Assembly: GCA_022315425.1 (NCBI GenBank)
Contig: JAIUPT010000022.1
Coordinates: 186,001 to 250,000, forward strand
Reading direction: 5' to 3'
DNA: 64,000 nucleotides
DNA from: Pseudevernia furfuracea
Lineage: Eukaryota > Ascomycota > Lecanoromycetes > Lecanorales > Parmeliaceae
Made by a program: the position numbers and the translations under genes. The notes beneath the pieces were generated by a model that made no database searches, was not told the origin of the DNA, and was given only the letters and a program-made list of their open reading frames with translations. The number at the start of each line of letters is the position of its first letter. The first letter of the stretch is position 1. Positions 31,441 to 43,874 of this stretch are shown here, one piece after another.

Positions 31441-31476
31441 TTAGGCTTAGGCTTAGGCTTAGGCTTAGGCTTAGGC
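31441..31476 (+). repeat. (TTAGGC)6 tandem array
   Basis: Six perfect TTAGGC units are followed by TTATAGGCTTAGCC, a decayed continuation. TTAGGC is the nematode telomere unit; the expected repeat in this fungal group is TTAGGG. The array is internal to a euchromatic-looking region, so it is best read as a microsatellite or a telomere-related scar. Confidence 0.95.
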
Positions 31477-32015
31477 TTATAGGCTTAGCCGTGAAGAAAA
31501 CTGATGCCGAAGGGGGGGGGCCGACAACGACCCTGAGAGGCCCAGCAGGGGTTAAGGCAACGTGGGATATTGGCCCCCGTTGCGGCCTGGTAGCTGAGAA
31601 TTAGCGCCGGAACCTGGGGTTCTCGGCCCCGTTACGCCTCTTTAACGCAAGATGGTAAAGATGTACAACTCTTGCCGTTGACCTTTTCCGACTCTGCAAC
31701 ATCGCACTTTCCATCACACCAACTGACGAGTTTGATTCGCGAAAATCCTCTAGATTTACTCACTTTACCAACCAGATGCCGCGCCTCACTTCCCATAGAC
31801 ATAATCGAGCTTGAAAGATCACATGCCCTCTTCCAAGAATGCAAGAAATCACAAGAACAACTGTAGACCTCCTGAAGTAAACATGAACAGTACATAATCT
31901 ACGTCAACATAGATCTGGACAAGGCCATCAAAATCTGATGAAGATGAAACGATTGAAAACCATGGTCAGAAGGTCCTTTGTTCAAACTAGGTAGACTCGA
32001 GAGTAGAGTTTACTA

Positions 32016-32045
32016 GAGTAGAGTAGAGTAGAGTAGAGTAGAGTA
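32016..32045 (+). repeat. (GAGTA)6 microsatellite
   Basis: Six perfect GAGTA units preceded by TACTA. The same pentamer recurs near 39872-39880, and its complement CTCTA/TTTAC recurs extensively at 40530-40660. Confidence 0.9.
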
Positions 32046-32876
32046 AAAAGATAATTCCCACTGGTGCCACCCTCTTCTTCGTAGTCCACGGGAACTAGGT
32101 AATAGGGCACACGATGGGGCACGAATGATGCTGACTGTCACTGGACTGCAATGCACTGACTTCGATCAGCGTTGCCCCTGCCCTCCCGAAGTACTTTATG
32201 ATGCACTACTAGCCCCAAACATTTTACTCTACCAATCGAGCAACCTCTCGACCACGCTCCTGCTTCTCTCACCAAGCAATCACAATAGTGAAGGGTCATT
32301 GTCTCCTCTACTATCTATCCTCTACCCGACATCTCCTCCCCTTCCTCCTTGCTTAAAACGTTGCGACGGAACAGTCTATTACTACTGCTCTCCTTTGCTC
32401 GCAGGCACCGCCCTTGCTTATCGGATCCCCTTCAAGGACGTTGTGAAGCAATTGACTCAATTCTACAGCAACAATTGATCTGATCGCTCGACTGCCCTGC
32501 CCCAAGTCAAACACGCAACCACACGCACCCACCAGAAAAATGGCGGGCTGATTCCGGCTATTTTGACTGGGTTTGGCGCGATTTTCGAGGGTATGCAAAC
32601 ATCTAGCATTCCCCAGCTTGTTGTCATTCCTTACTCCACAACAGATTCGGGTGCAGGCCCTACACACTGGCTAACCTTGGATCAAACATAGCCCTCTCCA
32701 TGGTGGGACCATAATAGGGGACGCAAACCATACCCCGCGTTCTCTTCTCCAGACGCAACTTCTTTTGAGCCTTCCGAAAGCGGTGCCACGTCGATTGTCC
32801 ACCTATCGACACCGCCCTGGCTTACTTATGATATTGGAAAAACTGCTATGCCGTGAATACTATCAAGCCAAGCAAA

Positions 32877-35800
32877 ATGGAGAGCTTAACTCGATCGAGC
32901 GCCTGCGTCGCGCCCCTGCAGATTGTCAAAGGTACAACAAGGGTGGTAACCCCATCATCACGCACACCAAACACTTCGTTAACCATGACCAATGGTGTGT
33001 ATTTGCCTCAAAGAACGGGGCAGATGACTCCACCACTGACTCCCCATGATTCTGAAATGAGCTTCGAAAGACGCACTGACTTTCAAACCTACCTGCGCGC
33101 CTCCTACCCATATCAACCAGAAAGTCATCAGAGTCTCACGACTGTCACATTACCACTCAACAGTGGGGATGTAATTCTCGTTCACTCGGTCCACAGCAGT
33201 GGATGGGCAGATGGCACTTTACTGGTATCAGGAGCTCGAGGATGGCTTCCCACAAATTACTGCGAAGGCTATGAGAGCGAACCGATCCGCAACCTCATGA
33301 AGGCGTTGACCGTCTTTTGGGACTTGTGGAAAGGAAGTAGCGTTGGGGGGTTGGTCGTGTTCCGCAATTCGGATTACGTGCGCGGGCTGGTTGCTGGTGT
33401 GCGCTGCCTCCTCGTTCGTCTCATCAGTCCGCATACTCTGTCATGAAGTGGTCGAACTAACACACTTGCAGACAAGAACCAACTGTCTCAACAGGGAATC
33501 GAACCTGATACAGTCTCACGATGTACTCCGAAGGAACCGAAAGGCACTCCTTGCTGATCTTTCGGCCTTCGTCAAGGTCGCTGAAGCTCTTAAAACCCTT
33601 CTGACAAACTCTAGCGGAGAACTGGGAGTCGAACTTGACCTGGAAGAAATGGCTTTGAAAGCTTTCAAAATGGTCAATCGCGCTGTCAAGTTTCTAGACA
33701 TCTGGGAAGAGCACATGCAAAGCATTAACGTGTCTGTCACTATCGATGACGCCAAGATTATGCGGGTCCCCCCAACGCCTCCTGCAGACCAATCCCAATT
33801 TGCTTTATCGAGAAACAACCAGGAAATTGATTCGAACGCTCACAACACACAAGCAAACAGCGAAAATGCCAAGAGGGAGCAAACTGGATTCCGACCGCGG
33901 TATGGCCGCTCATCGCAAACATCTGTACGGCCTGGGAGCTCTAATTCCTTTGGACAATTTCACGGATTGGTGAAAAGGGAATCCACTTCTCATCGCACAT
34001 CCTGCACTGCGCATCCAGTATCGCAAAATTTGGCATCGGTGAAGCTGACTGCATTACACAATGGCTTTATCACATCCCTTGCATACTTTATTGGCCTGCA
34101 CATACAGTCCAGGTCATCCGCTGAGATCTGCCTCACTACTGAACAGTCCGTCGTCTCATGTCGAGACATGCTAAGACTTGTTGAGGAGATATGGGAACGT
34201 GACTGGAGGCGCTCCTTCGCCCTACAGGAAGCACATGATACCATGTACGAGAAGATCGCCGACCTGGCCGATGCTGCGAAAGACATATCCAAATCGCAAG
34301 GATTTGTAGAAGATGGCGATACCCTCGTGTATGCGGCCACTGCATGTGTGCGTGCTGCTGGGGAATGCGTCACAGAATCTCAACTCGTCATTGAGCGGAT
34401 CGGAGATTTCGAACTCGAATCCTTCGGACTTGGTATATTAGACTTGGAGGATGTTGCACGCCCCGCAGAGAACCCTATCCATGTCGTTGAAGACCAGCGC
34501 GATGTCACCACAAAGGATCTTCCTTTACCGCCTGAGCGCGAGCCCCCACCTACGCCCTCCAAGCTACCGGATCAGGATCTTCCCGCAGCATCGACCATGT
34601 CAGCTACAACACCGTATCTCGACTGTTCGCTCAACGTGATGCAGGTTGAATCTGGGGAAACCTTAGACCGCTCATCAGCACGGCATTTGCTGCCTCCTCT
34701 GCCTCCTTTCACGAGCTGTCTACTATCTTATGAAGATCCTTGTTCGTCGCCACCGTCCTCGAATGGCAGCGTTGGTAACATGCACAACAACAATGACGGG
34801 CGTACTCGAGAAGACAGCCTTGGTGTCTCAAGTAGCTTCGACAGCAGTACCTATGTCGGCAGCACACACGATTCGGAACCAAGCATTGTTTCACAAAGCT
34901 CCACTCGTGCCACCTCGCCAGACGCCACTTTTGTCACACCGCTCGAACATCCGTCCTGTATCCAGTCCGTTATCTACGAGGACGGCGATGAAGATGAAGT
35001 CAAACTCCTAGAAACAACCTTTGCCCATGAGCTCGTATACAATAGAGAAGGCCAGATTTCTGGGGGGACCTTACCCGCGCTGATCGAGCGTCTTACTACA
35101 CATGATTCTACGCCCGATGCGACCTTTGTTTCCACCTTTTACTTGACTTTCCGACTTTTCGCAACGCCTATCGCGTTCGCACAAGCCCTCATCGACAGGT
35201 TTCAATATGTTGGTGAGAGCCCATATATCGCTGGCCCTGTCCGACTTCGGGTCTACAATGTGTTCAAGGGCTGGCTAGAATCGCATTGGCGCAACGATTG
35301 CGACAGCCCTGCACTCGAATTGATCGTACCATTTGCAAAGCGGCAACTACAGATCGTATTGCCAACAGCTGGCAAGCGACTCGCTACCTTGGCTTCGAAA
35401 GTCACGGCTGCAAACGGACCCCTCGTGCCGCGATTGATCTCCTCCATTGGCAAGACCAATACATCAATAGCACTATATGTTTCTCCCGATACGCCCCTAC
35501 CAGCGTCAATCATTACTAAGAGCCAGTTGGTAGCATTGAAGAACTGGAAGCATGGGGGTGCTAGCATCAGCATTTTAGACTTCGATCCGCTCGAATTGGC
35601 GCGTCAATTCACTATCAAGGAATCGCAGATATTCTGCTCCATCCTGCCAGAGGAACTACTTGCAACGGAATGGATGAAGAAGTCAGGCTCGATGGCCGTC
35701 AATGTGCGCGCTATGTCAAGGCTGTCCACAGATCTGACCAATCTAGTCACTGACTACATTCTTCAACTGGAAGATCCTAAGAAGCGGGCTATCGTAATCA

Positions 35801-36489
35801 AGCAATGGGTCAAGATCGCAAAGAGATTCCTGGAATTAGCCAATTACGATTCGCTATTTGCCGTCATCTGCTCACTCGAGTCATCGACCATACTCCGTCT
35901 CAGGCGGACGTGGGAATTGGTATCTTCTAAGACAAAGGCCACTTTGGAGCACCTCAAGAGCGTGGTCGACATATCGAAGAACTACGTGGTCCTTCGACAA
36001 CGACTTCAAAACCATGTACCACCTTGCCTTCCGTTTGTTGGTACTTATCTGACAGACCTCACCTTTGTCGACATCGGCAATCAAACTACTCGTCAACTCC
36101 TCGGCGGAGTTCCTGAGGAAAGTAAATCAGTCATCAACTTTGACAAGCACATGAAGACAGCCAAGATTATTAGCGAGCTTCAGCGCTTCCAGATCCCATA
36201 CCGCTTTACCGAGATACCAGAGTTGCAAACCTGGATGCAGGACCAGCTCGTTCGAGTCCGAACCTCAGATGAAAGTAGCATGCAGAACCATTACAGACGG
36301 TCATTGATACTCGAACCTCGAGATCACGTACAATGCAAACCATCGCCATTGGAATCTCAGGCTTCATTTTCGTCAACCAAAGACAAGCTCGACAAGGACA
36401 AGTTCGAGTTCTTTGGCTTGGGCTGGCCTTATCACTCCAAGCATCACTCCAGAGACAAGACTGTCACTAGACCCACTTCGCCTTCATAA
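32877..36489 (+). CDS. SH3-containing Ras guanine nucleotide exchange factor (Cdc25 family)
   Basis: Two exons (32877-33413, 33472-36489) encode 1184 aa. The protein should load GTP on Ras at the membrane, upstream of cAMP/PKA. An SH3 domain spans about residues 68-130 (YPYQPE, then GDVILVHSVHSSGWADG, then GWLPTNYCE). A helical middle region follows the junction GVRCLL-TRTNCLNRES, which fits the family. The REM/RasGEF-N domain is at about 710-830 (GGTLPALIERLTTHDS, TFYLTFRLFATP). The catalytic RasGEF domain is at about 880-1130, with DPLELARQFTIKESQIFCSI, FLELANYDSLFAVI, PCLPFVGTYLTDLTFVD and the C-terminal FQIPYRFTEIPELQTWM. A Pro/Ser-rich linker sits between the middle region and REM. The start could also be the internal ATG at 32985. 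Confidence 0.93.
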
Positions 36490-37142
36490 TACTCACTCAT
36501 GCACTTCTCCCTCATGTCTTCCCACACACGCATAGATTATATTCAGCATTACGGCGCAAGCGACGACTACGAAAAGAGATACCTGTACGCGGACGGCGGC
36601 CACGTTGCATCAAAAGGTGTTCTTCTCTTCTTGTATCTTTTTCATGTGCATTACTATTAATGTGTTCCACACCACATCACGGTCTGTATCATACGCCTTG
36701 TACGGCCTACGGCGCAATTTCATTCCCTCTACAGGTAAGAGGGCCTGGCAACAGGAATAGCAAAAGTCAATCTTGTTCAGTTCGCACCACAATGAGTGGT
36801 TGATGATTGCGACGTCTATGTTTGCGTATTCAACAAGCGCAACTCATGGGCCGATGGGTGTCAATGGATACCCTTGAAGCGATAGAAAGGTGTCTTGTGG
36901 GTTGATAGTTTAGCAAGCAATGACAAGATATGCTTTTCAAATCATGTTGTAGAGCCATCGTATATGTGACTAAAGATTGATTCTATTTTCTATTAGAGAC
37001 CGGTCTAGTCGTACCTCGGAGAGTTCGAAAGTCCAATTCTGCCAGAGCCCCATAGGGCTGAAAGTATTTTCTCACCCTCACCACCATCAAGTCAACCCAG
37101 TCTTTCTTCCATCGCCACTGATCGTGCATTTCCCTATTAACA
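36490..37142. other. Spacer, no gene seen
   Basis: This 653-base gap lies between the RasGEF stop and the uL24m ATG, on the same strand. No repeat or extra exon is recognised. Confidence 0.35.
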
Positions 37143-38798
37143 ATGCGTCCCTTCAAACGTCCCCCCGCGCTCCTTCCTCACTGCACCCAATGCCTCCACC
37201 GCACCATCAGCACCACCGCCACCGCGACCCGCAAGCGCCGCAAAAACCGCAGTGCCCAACGAGACATGGACCAAGACCTGAAAGAGCGCGCCTACATCCT
37301 GCGCGCGCGCATCCGCGCCGCCCGCGTCGCCCGCCGCGAAGACTGGATCCTGGGCCCCCTGGCGCCGCGGAGGGGCGTCGGGGACGACGCGTACGGGACC
37401 GTGTCGGAGCGGGAGCTGGTGGGGGTCAAGGGGGGGTTGGCGAGGGGGGTCCTGGCGCGGAGGGGGAGCGGCGGGGTGGTGGCTACTGCGACCGGGGCAC
37501 GGGGGGGGAGGGGGGTGGGGATGAGTTGGCGGGAGAGTCTGATCCATGTGGGGGATCGGGTGGTGGTGGTGGGGCGGGAGGGGCCCGAGGGGAGGGATGC
37601 GGGGAGGATTGGCAGGGTGACGGTGGTGCGGAGGGAGAAGAGGGAGGTTGAGGTTGAGGATTTGAATATGGTACGTGCCGTTTTTTTTCTTTCTCCCTTT
37701 CTTTCTCTCTACGTGTTTGTTGGGGGTGGCGGTGGTTTGGATGGGGAAGGGGGGGGGTGGCTTTTTTGCTTCTGACTGCGGCTGCTGCGGCCGGGTTCGT
37801 GTTACGACGGTTTTGCTTGTTCGATATCTGTGTACGATGGGAGTTTAAAGCTGACAATCGGCTTATAGGTCGATGTCGTATCCGAAACCCCCCTCGACCG
37901 CCAATCGGAAACCACTCGTATCAGCACCGTTCCCTTCCCCATTCCTCTCTCCTCCGTCCGCCTCGTTCACAAAATTCCCGACCCACACACTGGCATCCAG
38001 ACGGACAAGATAATCTCACGCCTCATCCTCCTTCCCCACGAAAAGAAAGCCGAAATCCGGGAGGAGGCCAAGGAAGGAGGCATCAGCCAGAAAGAGCTGC
38101 AGAAGAGACTGCGAGGGCGCACCATACCCGGCAGCAAAGAAGTCTACGGGAACTGGCTCGAGATACCCTTGCCGGTGGGGGACAAGGCGGAGGACGATGT
38201 CAAGGAGCACGACCTCGACACGTTGCGCTTCGAAGTGGAGGAGACGACGTGGACGCCGACCCTCCTGCGCGCCCCGATGCCCGGCGGCGTCATCGACGAG
38301 CTCCGCAACAAATACTCCCGCTTCCGCACCCGCCACGAGGCCGGCTACCAGGCCGCGCTCGACGACCGCGCGCGGCGAAAGGCCGAGTATAAAGCGTGGG
38401 TCGAGAGCGGAGGGGGCATGTCGATGACGCCTACGAAGGAGGCGAGTCGGGTGGAGAAGGAGAAGTTGAAGGCAAAGGGGGAGCCGAGGTTGGAGAAGGA
38501 GGTGTTGGAGAGGATTGGGGAGGTGATGGCGAGACAGGGGGTTGAGATGACCGGGAAGAGGAGGAGGGAGCTGGCGAGGAATTTGAGTAGGGAGGGGGTG
38601 GTGAAGTGGGGGGCTGGTGTGGAGATTCCGGGGAAGAAAAGGGGAGAGCTGGTTGGGCTGGACAAGGATGAGGATGATGGAGAGGAGTGGGAAGAGGAGG
38701 AGGAGGAAGATGGGGAGGAGGAGATGAGTAGGGCCGAGGGGGGAGATGTAGTGATTGAAGAGGATAGGCCGGAGGGTGAGAAGCGGCCTACGTTGTAA
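37143..38798 (+). CDS. MRPL40: Mitochondrial large-subunit ribosomal protein uL24m (MRPL40)
   Basis: Exons 37143-37670 and 37869-38798 encode 485 aa. The basic N-terminus (MRPFKRPPALLPHC, CLHRTISTT) is a mitochondrial presequence. KRRKNRSAQRDMDQDLKERAYILRARIRAARVARREDWILGPL contains the typical family run and is conserved in fungal YmL40. The KOW segment lies at about residues 140-180 (IHVGDRVVVVG, then DAGRIGRVTVVRREK). A long fungal extension follows with PSSVRLVHKIPDP-like VRLVHKIPDPHTG and a charged C-terminus ending in a run of Glu/Asp. Exon 1 is very GC/G-rich, so frames on the other strand look open but are shadows. The 198-nt intron is longer than its neighbours. Confidence 0.88.
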
Positions 38799-41700
38799 TA
38801 CTAGTGAACTACATACGGCATGGAGAAAGGAGAGACTGGCGGATATACATACACAGACCAACCATACCTACTCCATGATGCGAATCAAGGTCGATCCTAA
38901 AAACCCAAGCGAAAGAGCGAAAGAAAGAAAGCCCCCAAGAAAGAGAGAAAGAGAGAAAGAAAGAAAGAAAAGCTCAAAACCGCCAACAACGTACAAACAC
39001 GATCCCAACGTCTTGCTGATTCGCTTTATCAAAAAAAAAAAAAAAAAAACAGTTGTTATATCATCGTCCAAACTCGACTCTGCTCCCGCAACGATATAGG
39101 TAGAGTAGGTACCTTGTATAGATGTCAATGCCGAAAACGTGCCATCTTTATAGAGTAGTAAGTACCCCTTGGACTGAAACATTATCAAACATACACACTC
39201 CACATCCCTCTCGACATGATAACAAACACCCAGTCTCTATACTCTATACTCTCTATACTCTCTACTCTCCATACCCTCTACATCGCTCTTCCGAAAAAAA
39301 GAAAAAAAAACCCCCCCCAGCAAGAAGAAATGCCTTTCCTCCGTCCGTTCGAAAGGCCAAAGCCCAAAGCCTTTGATTGTTTTGTCCAGGATCCACGTCT
39401 TTTGAAAGATCCCCAGCGGGTGTTTTTGACACACACTGCTAACTGCTCGTAACTCCGATTACAGCTAGCTACTTATCGTGGGGTTCGAATCTCACCGGGG
39501 GCAAAACGTCCGCGAGCGGCGGAAAAACGCGCGTGGTTTTTCATCGAGGGGGCAAAAAAAAACGCTGTGATAATAATAAGACAGCGCGTTTCACGAAGGG
39601 ATGTCGGGGCACGATTCATTATTACGTAAGGGGGCTACTTGACGTGAAAAAAAACGATAAAAGTAAATCTTTATTAAAGAGAGTGCGTCGTCCTATCGAA
39701 AAAAGGGATTTCTTTGAATCGGGGACTACTCTATATATATATATATAACAACGAGTGAGAAAAGATGGATATATCAAAAAAAATCAAAACCGACGGGAGT
39801 GGTTTACTTATAGAAAGTTTTCGAATCTTTAAGAGAGAAGAAAGAAAGAAAGAAATACTTTCTATACTAGAGTAGAGTACATGCGTGGCTCGAAAGGAGT
39901 TTTTTCGAGGGTTGTAAGAGTAACTGATATAAATAAAATGTTAATAGTAAGTCACCCTTTCTTTTCTTTCTTTCTTTCTTTCTTTCGTCTCCAATAAATA
40001 TCGAGAAGTAGTGTTTTCTAGAGTAAGTAAGGTTCCAAGTGTTTTTCCTTCGAGAGAGAGGGGATAGATAGATAGACGGGTCGAAAGACGACGACGGCGC
40101 GTTTTCTCCGATCGAGACGACGGTTGTTCATCTATTTGTTGCAAAAATGCGATCGATCTAAGGGGGGGATTTCACACGCTTGAAATGATGATGATACGTT
40201 CGTTGTGCGGATGGGCTAGGTTGGGGGGGTGGGGGATCCCGGCTCATGGGGGCCTCTGTCGCCTGTTGAAGCCCTTCGGGGTTGTCCGGTACGATCCAAT
40301 CAATCAATCAATCAATCAATCATGTCTTTGAAGAAACCTCACTCAGAGCAAAAGGGAAGAAAGGGGGGGGGAGGCCGGGGGGGGGGTTGGAGGGACGAAA
40401 GAAAAAAAACAGTACGGATCTCGAAAATCCGGGGGTAGGGAAAGCAAAGTAAAGGAAAGGGTTGGGTTGGGCTCGGATCTTTGATTGTTTTGCTCTGCTT
40501 GCTGCTCTGACCTGGTCTTGACTCTGTACTCTATTCTACCTTACTTTATTCTATTTCATTCTATTCTACTTTACTCTACTCTACTCTACTCTACTGTTCT
40601 GACTCTACTTCACTCTACTTTACTCTACTCTACTCTACTTTACTCTACTCTACTTTAGTCCTCTCCACTCCTCTCCACTCCACTCCACTTCACTCCACTT
40701 CACATCACTCCACACACCACATCCACTCCACCTATACCCAACTTTTTTCCATTTTTCCAGATTTATTTCTCAAACCCCAATCATCGAAACGAACGAACGA
40801 ACGAGGGAGTCCAGACCTTTTCTTTTCTTTTCTTCTTTTCTACCGGGAGGAATTTCCATCTAAGGGAGGTAGGGAGGGAGGTTGATAGGTTGGTTGGTAG
40901 GTGGAGTAGGTTGGTAGGGAAGAGTAGGTTGGTAGGGGAGAGTAGGTTGGTAGGTTGACAGGTTGATAGGTTGGTGGGTAGGGGAGAGTAGGTTGGTAGA
41001 TTGATAGATAGGTGAAATAGATTGGTTGGTAGGTAGGTGGGATAGGTTGATAGGTTGATAGGTTGATAGGTTGATAGGTAGGTAGGGGAGAGTAGGTAGA
41101 TAGATGGAGTAGGTAGGGGAGAGAAAGAAAGGGACTCGGATCGAGCTGCCTGCTGGAAAAATCAAAGGGCATGGTAGGGTAGGGTAGGGTACGGTAGGGG
41201 CTGTGCTGTGGGGAGAGGAAGGAAGGAAGGGAGGAAGAAAGGAAGAAAGGAAGAAAGAAAGAAAGAAAGAAAGAAAGGCCGAGGTGTACTCTCCTCTGGT
41301 GAGGGGGAGGTGGGAATTGGCATTGGAATTGGCATTGGGGTTTCGAAGAGGCTGGGCTGGGCTGGGCTGGGCTGGTGTGTGGTGTGGTGTGGTGTGGTGT
41401 GGTGTAGTGTAGTGTATAATGTAGTGTACTGTAACGTGTAACGAGGGAAGCACATCACATCACATCATATTATGCGATGAATGCAATTGCTAGTGGCAAA
41501 AACAAAGCACAAAACGAGGAATTTTTAGCTTCTACTTTTGATTTATGCTGGGGTATTACCAGTAGAAGCGGTTTGGGGCAAATTCTTGGTGTGTGGTGGG
41601 GGAGCTAAGGGAGGGTGGTTTCTGGAACGTGTGAGATGTTTTTTACTGTTGCAAAGAGGGTGTTCTGTTCTGTCTGTCAAACTTATCGAGGTCCACTAAG

Positions 41701-42147
41701 AACGACATGTGGCCTCTTTGCCACTCCACCATTGAATACCCTTCCCCCTTACATCGTTACATCTCTGTCCCCCCCCCTTCTCAGCCTACCCATCCCAACT
41801 CAGTGCCTTGCGGCTTTCCTTTCTCCACGCGCGCTTGTTTGTATTCCAGGCCGTACCATTCCAAGCACGCCATCATAGCAACGACGCCACTTCGTATCCA
41901 CAGGGTATCGGTTTGTAGTTGGCTAGCCAGCCGTGGTCTGTAAAGGGACTTGGACAAATGAAAATCGCTTTCAAGGAGCGTTGTGAGGTAATCTCGCCGG
42001 GCTGCCGGCATTTCGAGTTTCTCGTAGGTTCTAAAGGTCGTTAGATGTCATTGCGGGTCGTGAGATGATTGTCATGGTGATGGTGATGTACAGGGCGAAT
42101 TTGTAGTGAAATGATGCGGTCAGGTAGGGTGGGAAGGGAGCCCATCA
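38799..42147. repeat. Gene-free island of microsatellites and minisatellites
   Basis: I see no coding gene in about 3.3 kb. In order: GAAA-type repeats (about 38906-38970), an A20 run (about 39031-39050), a TA run (about 39731-39748), GAAA units at about 39838-39857 and their complement CTTT at about 39957-39986, (TCAA)n at about 40295-40322, and (TTTAC/CTCTA)n at about 40530-40730. Then come a GGTTGATAGGTTGGTAGG-type minisatellite at about 40862-41130, GGTAG units at about 41172-41200, GGAA/GAAA at about 41216-41277, GGGCT at about 41350-41374 and GTGTG at about 41375-41412. Most are strand-asymmetric purine/pyrimidine blocks. The block 39530-40140 is visibly AT-richer than its surroundings. 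Confidence 0.85.
40862..41130 (+). repeat. GT/AG-rich minisatellite (GGTTGGTAGG/GGTTGATAGG units)
   Basis: Degenerate tandem units of about 9-18 bases built from GGTTGGTAGG, GGTTGATAGG and GGGGAGAGTAGG alternate over roughly 270 bases. The complementary strand reads as a fake Pro/Thr/Tyr-rich protein. Confidence 0.85.
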
Positions 42148-43874
42148 TCAAGAATATGAGGAAACGCTTTTCCCAAAGACCGCCGAGCCAGCGGGCCAGA
42201 CACCCTGCACCCAGCGAAAGAAGGCTAGCTTCCGCTTCCGCTTCTGGGGCTGCTGAATCAGACAAGGTAATTGCTCCATTGGGCCCACGATGCCTTGCTC
42301 GCCCAATGTTGGGAACTTGCCCTCGCTCCTCGGCCCGTTGAGGGAAGGTATCTTTACCAGTGGTGATATGGGTACCAGATCGCTTTGACTCAGCGACATG
42401 GTGGTCTCGGTGGTCTCTGCGGCGTGAGAGAGGCACAGATCGGCATTGCGTTTCCATTCCGCGTCGGTCTCTGCCCACTTGTCCTCCGTCAGACGGTAGG
42501 TTTTGGAGGTTGCGCCGTAGTGCTCGCCAGTACTCTTCAGGTGGTCCAAGTACTTTTGACGTGCGGTTTCCCAATCAGCGCGCAACTGCTTGTGAGCTGC
42601 CAGCGTACTAGGCTCAGGTACATATGGTACAGGCTCAATGGTGAAGTTTGCATGGCCAAGCTGGACAGCCCATGCTTCGTTGGGGCTATCAATAAGCATG
42701 GGCTGTATCTCGGACGACGGCGAGACCGGTCCCAAGCCGCGTTGACGGTGAAAGGAGGATATGGAGGGTCTTGATGATAGCGGAGGGGATGGCAGGCCAG
42801 CTATTCGTGGTGTAGGCAGCGGACTGTTGAGCACAGATGAGGCCTCGGGATCGGCAATACTGGGGGAATGCAATGGAGATTGGTAGGGAACGTCCTTGAT
42901 ATCTGCGGGGATTTCGGTCATGATGGGAGGGAGAAGAGGAGTCGTTGGTTTTGCTTCCCGGTCGACAACGCTCTCTTCGAAAGCGTTCGCCTTGTCGACG
43001 TCAATGGGAGTCAGGCCGGATTCCTCGAAGCTTTCGTCGTACGCACTTTTCGTCGGCGTTGGTGGAAGCTGAATGCATCTTGTCTCAATAGCATCTACGG
43101 TTGAGCCCGTCAACGAAGGCGCACGACTTCGCGTGGTTCGAACGGAATTGGCGCGTGACAAACTTGGCTCTTGAGATCGATCGGGCACGGAGGCGTTGGG
43201 TGACGCTTTCCTCGACCGCCATTTTCGAGTCAAAGACGGCATGCGTGACCCAAAACGCGAGGTGAGACCGTCAATAGGACTCAGAGGAGCGCTGTCGGCG
43301 CGTCGTCTCTTGGCCCGAGGGTTTGGCGCAAAATCACTATCCAACGTATCTTCTTCAAAGTCATACGCAGAGGAAAAATGCGGACCTCCAACTCGGCTGA
43401 GAATCCATTCTTGCTCGGGGATATCTGGGAAGGCTTCGTCTGTACTTTGTGGTTAGCGCTCACGACGACGTTTACACACGGACAGGGCTTGTGCAAGACA
43501 TGGCAAGGACTCCAATTACCTTGGCTGATCCGATGTTCCTCAATGCCATTCACCATCTGGTAGTCTTCATCCTTATCATGAGGCTCTTCCTTCACGTCAG
43601 TCAAAGGTCGACTTGCGGAGCCAAATGCTTCAATCGACTCGCGCATATTGGGTGAGGATGGAGCCGACGAATTTGAACTCGGGAGCCTCGAGTGGCCTCT
43701 TATGGAGAATGTTGGAGTGGTGGGAGAGGGATACTCGGAGAGGGTAGAGGAGCGCGAGAGATGGGTTCCCAGTCCGGTTGAATTGGACGAATCCATTGTC
43801 ACATGCCCTTCCTCTTTACTGCGCGCCTCTACCAGCTGTGGTAACATGAGCGGTTTCAATTCGCGGCCGCGCAT
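42148..43874 (-). CDS. Conserved fungal Pro/Ser-rich protein, function unknown
   Basis: Exons 43874-43520 and 43439-42148 give 548 aa. I recall this type as a Pezizomycotina-wide Pro/Ser-rich protein without assigned function. The body is disordered with many S-P and T-P sites (SPLSPIDGL, PPTPTKSAYDE, PSPPLSSRPSIS), suggesting phosphorylation. A short nuclear-type signal PRAKRRRADS lies near residue 165. A conserved helical segment near the C-terminus (HKQLRADWETARQKYLDHLK, then YRLTEDKWAETDAEWKRN) is the only likely structured part. A basic end KRKRKLAFFRW follows. The 80-nt intron joins HRISQ to DEAFPDIPEQEWILSR. A splice-donor-like CCG|GTAAGT near 44130 may mark a 5' untranslated exon. Confidence 0.75.

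Larger units (their letters stand above)
29778..32876. other. 3.1-kb region without a convincing gene
   Basis: Both strands hold only modest frames (for example 30056-30550 minus) without family resemblance or consistent splice joins. The region carries a (TTAGGC)6 array at 31441-31476, a (GAGTA)6 array at 32016-32045 and a GC-rich block near 31515-31640. The 3' end should contain the RasGEF promoter; a T/C-rich stretch lies near 32225-32350. It could hold an unrecognised gene, a relic or a non-coding RNA. Confidence 0.5.

Noticed and set aside
31441..31476. The TTAGGC array as a true chromosome end
   Set aside because: Housekeeping genes continue on both sides, so it is internal.
33470..33520. 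GGTTCGATTCC on the minus strand, resembling a tRNA B box
   Set aside because: It lies in the conserved coding exon of the RasGEF and its T stem does not pair.
37137..37857. Pro-rich minus-strand frames opposite uL24m
   Set aside because: They are shadows of the G-rich coding strand of exon 1.
39470..39505. tRNA-like B box GGTTCGAATC with a possible acceptor CGGGGGCA
   Set aside because: The flanking bases do not form a 5-bp T stem, and no matching 5' acceptor strand or A box lies 60-90 bases upstream.
40840..41458. Several Pro/Thr/Tyr- or Ser/Leu-rich minus-strand frames
   Set aside because: They are translations of minisatellites.
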